Source: Pseudomonas paralactis
Lineage (GTDB): Bacteria; Pseudomonadota; Gammaproteobacteria; Pseudomonadales; Pseudomonadaceae
DNA length: 64,000 nucleotides
Assembly (NCBI RefSeq): GCF_001439735.1
Contig: NZ_JYLN01000001.1
Coordinates: 372,001 to 436,000 of the forward strand
Direction of reading: 5' to 3'
Made by a program: the position numbers and the translations under genes. Below the pieces are notes generated by a model that did not search any database, had not been told where the DNA came from, and saw nothing but the letters and a program-made list of their open reading frames with translations. Of this stretch, positions 57,926 to 64,000 are shown in pieces; position 1 is the stretch's first letter; each line of letters begins with the position of its first letter.

Positions 57926-58468
57926 TCACTCCGCCAGTGCCTGGGCGACCGTCACGATGCGGGCGAAGCGGTCATCGAGGACCAACTCCGTGCGTTCGCG
58001 AATCTCGGCCGGCGTATAGACCCGGCCACTGCGCGCATGGGTCATCGGGAAGGTCAGGGTCGCCTCGCTGACAAAATCCACCTTGAAGCCGCTGTCCGCA
58101 GCCTGCCGCGTGGTGGTCTCGCAGCATTGCTCAGTGCGGATGCCGCTGATGATCAGCGTGGTGACGCCCATTTCCACCAACCGAGCGGCCAGTGGCGTAC
58201 CGGCAAAGGCACTGTGGTAGCGCTTATGGATCACCAGTTGCGGATTGATCGACAGCTCGCTCAATGCCCTGACGTTGCCCGACTGCATGGAGAAATGCCC
58301 CTGGTCTTCAACATGGAAGACTTGTATCACCGGGATGCCCCGCTGAATACAACCATCAATGAGGGCCTGCTGTTTTTCCAGGTAGTCGGGCAGGTCATTT
58401 TCGGACCAGTAGGCTGAATGGCGGAAGGAATGTTGCGCGTCGATCACGATCAGGGCTTTATGGGTCAT
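57926..58468 (-). CDS. Cysteine hydrolase, isochorismatase family
   Basis: A 180-residue enzyme with the family triad: aspartate in LIVIDAQHSF, lysine in QLVIHKRYHSAF and the nucleophile cysteine in GIRTEQCCETTTRQAAD. Such enzymes split amide or vinyl-ether bonds (nicotinamide, N-carbamoyl or related compounds). AAGGACTGTCC precedes ATG 58468. Cotranscribed with the GlxA-type regulator. Confidence 0.9.
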   Translation of the reverse strand: MTHKALIVIDAQHSFRHSAYWSENDLPDYLEKQQALIDGCIQRGIPVIQVFHVEDQGHFSMQSGNVRALSELSINPQLVIHKRYHSAFAGTPLAARLVEMGVTTLIISGIRTEQCCETTTRQAADSGFKVDFVSEATLTFPMTHARSGRVYTPAEIRERTELVLDDRFARIVTVAQALAE

Positions 58469-58559
58469 GGACAGTCCTTGTGGCTTGCATCAGTGGGTAA
58501 ACGATGCACGCCATGGTAAGGACCACCCACAGTGCGCGACAGACGCAAGGCAGACTACT

Positions 58560-59093
58560 TCAGGACGGATTCGGACATGTCACCTGGCACGCCATGGCAC
58601 AACGGCTGCCGGGTTCGAAGCCATGGGCGTACTCATCCGCCAGGATCGTTTCCAGACGCGAATCAACGTGAGGCGCAAAGCCCAGGCGCCGGTAGAACGG
58701 AGCATTCCAGGGTACATGCACGAAGGTGGTCAGCGTCACCGCACGCAGGTGTTGGGCGCGGGCATGATCTATCGCCGTTTCCACCAATCTGCGCCCCCAG
58801 CCCTGGCCTTGCAGCGGCTGAGCCACCGACACTTCATGGATATGCAGGTCGTCGCCAAAGCGTTCTGCGCTGAGGAAGCCTTGAAGGTGATCGTGGTCAT
58901 CAACCACCACCCAACAGGTCGATAGCGCGATCCACTGCCGATGGCGTTCGATGCTGATCGGCGCGGCATCCGCCAGCCAAGCCAGCCCTTCGATTGCGCG
59001 AAACGCCTGGGCCGCGCACTGCTCGATGGCGGGCAAAAAACCGGCATCTTGCATGCGCCCCAGGCGAATGTGGGTGGACTGCTCAGCAGCCAC
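58560..59093 (-). CDS. GNAT family N-acetyltransferase
   Basis: A 177-residue GNAT protein. Motif A is IHEVSVAQPLQGQGWGRRLVE, and the C-terminal strand is NAPFYRRLGFAPHVD. The GTG start at 59093 lies 11 nt inside the end of the YeeE/YedE gene, so the two are translationally coupled. Substrate unknown. Confidence 0.87.
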   Translation of the reverse strand: MAAEQSTHIRLGRMQDAGFLPAIEQCAAQAFRAIEGLAWLADAAPISIERHRQWIALSTCWVVVDDHDHLQGFLSAERFGDDLHIHEVSVAQPLQGQGWGRRLVETAIDHARAQHLRAVTLTTFVHVPWNAPFYRRLGFAPHVDSRLETILADEYAHGFEPGSRCAMACQVTCPNPS

Positions 59094-60294
59094 TCAAGGC
59101 CACCTGGGGCCGTTCGCCCGCAAAGAAGAAGGGCTGCAGGCGCACGCCCACGCCGTTGCCGATAAAGGCCGCCACCAGCCACACCCAGCCATGCAGGCTG
59201 CCCGAGGCGATGCCACTGAAGTACGCGCCGATGTTGCAGCCATAGGCCAGGCGCGAACCGTAGCCGAGCATCAGGCCGCCGATCACAGCCGCGATCAATG
59301 AGCGCAGCGGGATGTTCAGGCTGGGCGCGAAACGCCCGGCCAGGCCTGCGGCCAGCAGCGCGCCGAGGACAATGCCGATGTCCATGACGCTGGTGATGTC
59401 TTCCCACACCGGTGCAGCCAGGGCCTTGGCATTGCCCGGCATTTGCCAGAATGCCCAACTGGCAACGTCCACGCCGAGCCCGCTCGCCACCTTGGCGCCC
59501 CACAGCGCGAACGCCGAGGTAATGCCCCACGGCCGCCCAGCCAGGGCCAGGGTGGCGTAGTTGAGCAGCGCCAGGCCAATTGCGCCCCAGACTAACGGCC
59601 ATGGCCCGCGCAGAAAGCGGCGTAGCCCTTGGTGCTCGCTCTGCACGCCTTGTTCAAGCTGGCCGTGACGGCGCTTTTCCAGGCGCACGGTTACCATTGC
59701 AATCAGCCCGAACACCGCCAGGCTCAGAACCAGCGCCGGCAGCACACCGAAACTTTTGACAATGGAAACCGCCGGGAACGATGGCAGTGCAAACCACCAG
59801 TCGACGTGATGGGTGGCGATCAACGAGCCACAGATAAAGAACAGCAGTGTCACCAACATCCGCGCATTACCGCCACCGACGGTGAACAAGGTGCCCGACG
59901 CACACCCGCCGCCCAGCTGCATGCCGATCCCGAAAATAAACGCCCCGAACACCACCGACACACCCGCTGGCGCCACCAGCCCCACGACCGGCTGACCGAA
60001 CAAAGTGCCCGCGCCCAGCGCCGGGAAAAACAGCAGCACCGCCAACGCCAGCATCACCATCTGCGCACGCAAGCCAGCGCCACGCCGATCATTGATAAAC
60101 ACACGCCAGGCCGAGGTAAAACCGAAGGCTGCGTGATACAGCGTCAGGCCCAGCGCGGCGCCGACCACCAGCAGCAACACCTGGCGTGCGCCGACCATGT
60201 TTTGCAGGAACAGCGCGCCCGCCACCAGGATGATAAAGGCGATCAGTGGCGCGACGGGCTTGCGCGCGGGCGTCAGGGAAAGAGACGTGCTCAT
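59083..60294 (-). CDS. YeeE/YedE family transporter (thiosulfate-type)
   Basis: A 403-residue polytopic protein with two repeats of the YeeE/YedE (TsuA-like) fold. The hallmark cysteine motifs are QLGGGCASGTLFTVGGGNAR and LAYGCNIGAYFSGIASGSLH, which in TsuA guide thiosulfate through the pore. A sulfur-oxyanion substrate is likely. ATG 60294 (MSTSLSLTPARKP) starts just before the first helix. The acetyltransferase gene overlaps its end. Confidence 0.9.
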   Translation of the reverse strand: MSTSLSLTPARKPVAPLIAFIILVAGALFLQNMVGARQVLLLVVGAALGLTLYHAAFGFTSAWRVFINDRRGAGLRAQMVMLALAVLLFFPALGAGTLFGQPVVGLVAPAGVSVVFGAFIFGIGMQLGGGCASGTLFTVGGGNARMLVTLLFFICGSLIATHHVDWWFALPSFPAVSIVKSFGVLPALVLSLAVFGLIAMVTVRLEKRRHGQLEQGVQSEHQGLRRFLRGPWPLVWGAIGLALLNYATLALAGRPWGITSAFALWGAKVASGLGVDVASWAFWQMPGNAKALAAPVWEDITSVMDIGIVLGALLAAGLAGRFAPSLNIPLRSLIAAVIGGLMLGYGSRLAYGCNIGAYFSGIASGSLHGWVWLVAAFIGNGVGVRLQPFFFAGERPQVALSGC

Positions 60295-60393
60295 GGGGTT
60301 CTCGATTGTTTGGAAGGAGGCAAGTATAGTCTCAGACGGCATTTGATCAGGTGGGGGCATTACCGAAAGGATCATCGTTTGAACCACCGCTAT

Positions 60394-61186
60394 CGCAGCC
60401 TCGCTGAAGCTCGACAGCTCCCACAGGGGACCGGCTGTGTATGTGGAATCACGCTTTGCAGGGCCATCGCGCCAAGCACAACTCTCGACAGCAACACCGC
60501 CCAAATGTGGGAGCTGTCGAGCCCCAGCGAGGCTGCGATGGCGGCGGCACAGGCAACCTCTTCATCGCCTGCACCACTGCTTTCGCAGCCTCGCTGAAGC
60601 TCGACAGCTCCCACAGGGGATCGGCTGTGTATGTGGAATCACGCTTTGCAGGGCCATCACGCCAAACACAACTCTCGACAGCAACACCGCCCAAATGTGG
60701 GAGCTCCCGAGCCCCAGCGAGGCTGCGATGGCGGCGGCACAGATAACCTCTTCATCGCCTGCACCACTGCTTTCGCAGCCTCGCTAAAGCTCGACAGCTC
60801 CCACAGGAGATCGGCGGTGTATGTGGAATTGAGCTTTGCAGGCCATCGCGCCAAGCACAACTCTCGACAGCAACACCGCCCAAATGTGGGAGCTGTCGAG
60901 CCCCAGCGAGGCTGCGATGGCGGCGGCACAGACAACCTCTTCATCGCCTGCACCACTGCTTTCGCAGCCTCGCTAAAGCTCGACAGCTCCCACAGGAGAT
61001 CGGCGGTGTATGTAGAATTGAGCTTTGCAGGCCATCGCGCCAAGCACAACTCTCGACAGCAACACCGCCCAAATGTGGGAGCTGTCGAGCCCCAGCGAGG
61101 CTGCGATGGCGGCGGTACAGGCAACCTCTTCATCGCCTGAACCACCGCTTTCGCAGCCTCGCTGAAGCTCGACAGCTCCCACAGGG
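60394..61186. repeat. Tandem array of four REPINs plus one extra arm
   Basis: The arm CGCAGCCTCGCTGAAGCTCG starts at 60394, 60584, 60774, 60963 and 61152, a period of 189-190 bp. Each of the first four units ends with an inverted arm (GTGGGAGCTGTCGAGCCCC, then AGCGAGGCTGCG), so every unit is one REPIN plus a shared linker of about 40 nt; the last has only the left arm. Internal sequence is 95% or more conserved by eye. Open frames through it repeat the same peptide and are not genes. Confidence 0.93.
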
Positions 61187-61199
61187 GATGGAGGACTGA

Positions 61200-61817
61200 C
61201 TAACCCAGGCTGATCGACTTCCACGCGGCTTCAGCCAGCAGTTCGCGGTACTCAAAGGGGCTTTTTTTGACCTTCGCCGACAGCCACGCACGCGAGTAGC
61301 TTTCGGCCGCGCCAATGATCAGCGAAGGGATAAGTTCTGCGGGCAAATGACTGAAGTGCTCCTTGCGCCCTTCCCCGCCCATCCACTCCTTCAACTGCTG
61401 GTTGCGCTGCTTGTTGCGGGCAATCAACTCGTCCTTGAACGGCCCGTTGGACACGGCAAAACGGCTCTGGAAAACAAACCGCGCCCAGTCCGGCTGGGCG
61501 GTGACCCACTCAACGTAGCTGTACACCAGGCCGACCACACCGGCATGGACCGTATCCGCCGCTTGCAAATAGTGGTCACGCAGGGCGGCCTGGTCTTCCA
61601 GCGCAGCGAAGAACAGCGCGGCGACCAGCCCTTCCTTGTTGCCGAAGTGGTGATAGATAGCGCCCACACTGGTGTCGCAGCGCGCACGAATGGTCTCGAT
61701 GTTGGTCGCCTCGATGCCTGCCTCGTTAAAACAGGCCAGCGCCTCACGCAGGATGGTACGTTTGAGGTCGCTGCGCCTGCCGGGGAAGGTGCGCTCGATG
61801 AGATCGATGGAGTGCAT
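61200..61817 (-). CDS. TetR-family regulator
   Basis: A 205-residue TetR protein: helix-turn-helix within residues 15-65 (RTILREALACFNEAGIEATN, then TSVGAIYHHFGNKEGLVAAL) and an effector-binding C-terminal domain with a VGLVYSYVEWVTAQPDWARF stretch. ATG 61817 begins the usual N-terminus. It is divergent from a DUF4442 thioesterase-like gene, and two CAGAATA dyads lie between them. It probably represses both genes. Confidence 0.9.
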   Translation of the reverse strand: MHSIDLIERTFPGRRSDLKRTILREALACFNEAGIEATNIETIRARCDTSVGAIYHHFGNKEGLVAALFFAALEDQAALRDHYLQAADTVHAGVVGLVYSYVEWVTAQPDWARFVFQSRFAVSNGPFKDELIARNKQRNQQLKEWMGGEGRKEHFSHLPAELIPSLIIGAAESYSRAWLSAKVKKSPFEYRELLAEAAWKSISLG

Positions 61818-61894
61818 GGGAGAACGCCAAATCAAAACAGTTTATAGGCTGAGCGACCAGCAGAGAAAGCTCAGGTTGACAGCTGCGGAATTAA

Positions 61895-61927
61895 CAGAAT
61901 ATTGTTCTGTTACAGAATACTATTCTG
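61895..61927. promoter_or_regulatory. Tandem TetR-type palindromes
   Basis: CAGAATATTGTTCTG (61895-61909) and CAGAATACTATTCTG (61913-61927; the second is a perfect 15-bp palindrome) are spaced 18 bp centre to centre. A -35-like TTGACA lies just upstream at 61876. They sit between the divergent TetR and DUF4442 genes. Confidence 0.7.
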
Positions 61928-61951
61928 CAACTAACCCTTGAGGATATTCCG

Positions 61952-62392
61952 ATGAGCCAAGCCCTGAGCATGTTCAATAGCGTAGGCCCCGCCGCATTCA
62001 GCAACCTGGCGTGCCAAATGGCGCCGTACTTCAGCACCATCACTCCCGAGATCGCGGAGCTCAAACCCAACCATGCGGTGGTCACCGTGCCGTTTCGCAA
62101 GGAAATCACCAACCACCTGGCGTCGGTGCATGCCATCGCGCTGTGCAACGCCGCCGAACTGGCCGGCGGCATGATGACCGACGCGTCCATTCCTGCCGGC
62201 GCACGCTGGATTCCCAAGGGTATGACGGTGGAATACCTGGCCAAGGCGAAAACCGATATCCGCGCTGTTGCCGATGGCAGCGCTATCGATTGGCAAACCG
62301 CCGGAGACAAGATCGTGCCGGTGGAGATCTTCGATGCGGGTGGCGTCAAGGTCTTCACTGCTCACATCACCATGAATGTGAAGCTCGCTTAG
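61952..62392 (+). CDS. DUF4442 hotdog-fold thioesterase-like protein
   Basis: A 146-residue hotdog protein of the DUF4442/YiiD-C type (PNHAVVTVPFRKEITNHLAS, VHAIALCNAAELAGGMMTDA). The second segment is the long hotdog helix. It probably hydrolyses an acyl-CoA thioester; substrate unknown. ATG 61952 follows GAGGATATTCCG. Divergent from, and probably repressed by, the TetR-family regulator. Confidence 0.85.
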   Translation: MSQALSMFNSVGPAAFSNLACQMAPYFSTITPEIAELKPNHAVVTVPFRKEITNHLASVHAIALCNAAELAGGMMTDASIPAGARWIPKGMTVEYLAKAKTDIRAVADGSAIDWQTAGDKIVPVEIFDAGGVKVFTAHITMNVKLA

Positions 62393-62402
62393 GCACAATC
62401 GT

Positions 62403-63731
62403 TCAACATGCTCCAGGTGCGCCGTCTGCCGGCGGCGTGTCCCGCACGCTCGTAAAATCAAGAATGACCGTAAACCGTTGCTGCTCGCGGAGCACCTCAA
62501 TCTGCCAGCCCAGCTTTGCGCATAACTGCCGCATCAACTGCAACCCTAAACCATATCCATAGTCGTCGGATTCCTGCCGCGGCTTGGCCTCGTTGATGTA
62601 ATTGGCAATCACCAGCCTGGGGTATTTGAAACTGATGTCCACCGTGCCCTCTTCCGCGTATTGCAGCGCATTGCGCAGGAAGTTGCCGATCACGATACGG
62701 CACGCTGTAGGGGGTAACCGGCAAGGTTCGTTGTGGATGTCGATGCTCAGCTTGATGTCTCGGTTACCGATCAGGTAGCGGTGCTTTTCAATCAGTTCGC
62801 CGACGACCTCGCTCAGGTTAACGTCTTCCTCGGGCAACGATTCGGGACGCTCGCGGCTCATCCACAGCAATGTCTCGGCGATCAACTGCATGTTCAGCAC
62901 AGAGCGTTCTATGCGCTGCAACGAGGGTGGCAGCACACCGCCCGATTGCAGGGCCAACAATTCGATATTGGCCTTGAGCACCGCCAGTGGCGTGCGCAGT
63001 TCATGGCTGGTGTAGCGCAACAAACGGCCTTCACGCTGGCTGGCGGCCTGCACCTGCTCAACACTTTTGGCCAGCGCATCGGCCAGCATATTGAACTCCT
63101 TGAAACTGAAACCAGGTCGAGCGCCGGTCAGTGCCTCAGGGTCTTTGAGTGTGCCGGACCATTGCACCAGGCGCCCCAGCGGCCGAACCAGCCACCAGAC
63201 CAGCAAGGCGATGATAATCAGCGCCGGCACGAATACCGCCAGGCTGATGAACTTGACACTCTCTATGACCTGATCGAAATAGGCATCAGACAACGGCGTC
63301 TCCACCTCTCCACCTGCTTCCTTATCGTGGTCGATGTCGTACATGTAGAGGGTTTTGCCGTCACCCAGGGGCTGTTCGAGGATGATCTGGAACGGCTCAT
63401 CGTCGTCATCGGAATAGAGATCGCCGAAGATATTCACCGCGCCAAAGGACAGGCTCGGCGATGTAGTGAGCAACTCGCGCACGTCCTGCGGCAACGCCTC
63501 CTTGCCGATGACGCTGGTATAGAAGTAATTGTGCGGCGTCGGCGTGGTCGGGTCCTGTTTGTAGTGCCGGAGAAAATACTGAGCCTCCTCCTCCATCATC
63601 GCGCTGGCGGTGTAGAACAGGCCCCGCACGGTGAATTCAGGCAGCAGCTTGCTGTAGATCACCAGCACCACCGCAATCAGGCACAGGAAGCTGCCGCTGA
63701 TTACCCACTTCAGGCTCAGTCCGTTACGCAT
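62403..63731 (-). CDS. Two-component sensor histidine kinase
   Basis: A 442-residue membrane kinase: helix near residue 10-30, periplasmic sensor to about residue 155 with an acidic DLYSDDDDEPF patch, second helix near 160-180, HAMP-like linker, phospho-acceptor histidine in YTSHELRTPLAVLK, and ATPase motifs NFLRNALQYAEEG and DDYGYGLGLQLM. The gene overlaps the regulator gene by 8 nt. The acidic periplasmic patch hints at a cation or peptide signal, which is a guess. Confidence 0.92.
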   Translation of the reverse strand: MRNGLSLKWVISGSFLCLIAVVLVIYSKLLPEFTVRGLFYTASAMMEEEAQYFLRHYKQDPTTPTPHNYFYTSVIGKEALPQDVRELLTTSPSLSFGAVNIFGDLYSDDDDEPFQIILEQPLGDGKTLYMYDIDHDKEAGGEVETPLSDAYFDQVIESVKFISLAVFVPALIIIALLVWWLVRPLGRLVQWSGTLKDPEALTGARPGFSFKEFNMLADALAKSVEQVQAASQREGRLLRYTSHELRTPLAVLKANIELLALQSGGVLPPSLQRIERSVLNMQLIAETLLWMSRERPESLPEEDVNLSEVVGELIEKHRYLIGNRDIKLSIDIHNEPCRLPPTACRIVIGNFLRNALQYAEEGTVDISFKYPRLVIANYINEAKPRQESDDYGYGLGLQLMRQLCAKLGWQIEVLREQQRFTVILDFTSVRDTPPADGAPGAC

Positions 63732-64000
63732 GGGGTTTTACCTGAATGCCGACACCCGCCAGGGTATGGATCAATGGCCGGCCAAACGGTTTGTCTACCG
63801 CCTTGCGCAGCCGATGCATATGTACTTTGAGCGAATTACTGTCGGGCGGCTCATCGCCCCAGATCTTCGCCTCCAGGCGCTGCCGAGAGACCGGTTGAGG
63901 ACTTGCGCGCATCAGGTTTTCCAACAAGGTCCAACAGATGGGCGACAAATGCAGCTCCTGCCCTGCCCGGCTGACTTTACGCGTGGTCAGTTCCATTACC
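63724..64000 (-). CDS. OmpR/PhoB-type response regulator, cut by window edge
   Basis: Only the C-terminal winged-helix domain is in the window (LHLSPICWTLLENLMRASPQ; RQRLEAKIWGDEPPDSNSLK; VHMHRLRKAVDK; IHTLAGVGIQVKP). The frame is open to the right edge, so the receiver domain lies outside. It pairs with the overlapping histidine kinase gene. Confidence 0.9.
   Translation of the reverse strand, partial: VMELTTRKVSRAGQELHLSPICWTLLENLMRASPQPVSRQRLEAKIWGDEPPDSNSLKVHMHRLRKAVDKPFGRPLIHTLAGVGIQVKPHA

Noticed and set aside
60394..61186. CRISPR array or coding repeat protein
   Set aside because: The 190-bp units are internally palindromic REPINs without short unique spacers, and both strands give repetitive open frames with no family resemblance.

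Overview
The window is chromosomal DNA from a fluorescent Pseudomonas, most likely the P. fluorescens group. The evidence is dense GC-rich coding on both strands, REP/REPIN elements with the GTAGGAGCGAGCTTGCTCGCGAA and GTGGCGAGGGAGC cores, and many Pseudomonas-typical modules (ptrR-sad, gudPD, protealysin-emfourin, FecI-FecR-TonB receptor). No rRNA, tRNA, CRISPR array or complete insertion sequence was seen.

Layout. 1-13.7 kb: end of an aromatic aminotransferase gene, ptrR/sad (succinate semialdehyde oxidation), a protealysin-emfourin operon divergent from a DNA/RNA endonuclease, a cobalamin riboswitch driving a BtuFCD-like ABC transporter, a tspO-esterase-acetyltransferase operon, chrA and a nucleotidyltransferase-like gene. 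14.1-21.2 kb: luxR and luxI genes followed by an operon encoding an FMN oxidoreductase, a DUF2867 protein, an AfsA-type butyrolactone synthase, an Old Yellow Enzyme, two SDRs and a membrane protein. This looks like acyl-homoserine-lactone control of a second lactone-type metabolite. 21.4-34.9 kb: an accessory region. It holds two lipoproteins, three of the four copies of a small-protein gene with a conserved structured leader, two tiny secreted peptides, an AT-rich putative defence pair (TIR-like protein and P-loop ATPase) followed by an HNH nuclease, several GNAT genes, and short AAAAGGGGACAG-type repeats. 34.9-48 kb: methyltransferase, cupin, sigma/anti-sigma/TonB receptor, GlxA-type regulator with an amino-acid permease, OPT transporter, GST, TrmK. 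47.6-51.4 kb: glucarate module (GntR regulator, GudP, GudD) with candidate operators. 51.5-53.4 kb: chitinase and AA10 LPMO, both without Sec signals, with a LexA-like box upstream. 53.5-64 kb: orphan antitoxin with a toxin scar, the fourth leader/small-protein copy, MerR/hydrolase pair, GlxA/isochorismatase pair, YeeE/YedE transporter, a tandem REPIN array, TetR/DUF4442 pair, and a two-component system that runs off the end.

The most striking finding is the roughly 290-nt leader present four times (22.8, 24.5, 26.3 and 54.3 kb), each time directly before a small DUF6124-like protein gene. In every copy one internal strand can pair either with an upstream strand or with the Shine-Dalgarno region of the gene. 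All three strands change together between copies (A/C, B and D), so both pairings are kept. This is what a translational RNA switch should look like, and I do not recognise it as a known class. Second in interest is the AHL-AfsA operon, and third the TIR-like/ATPase defence pair.
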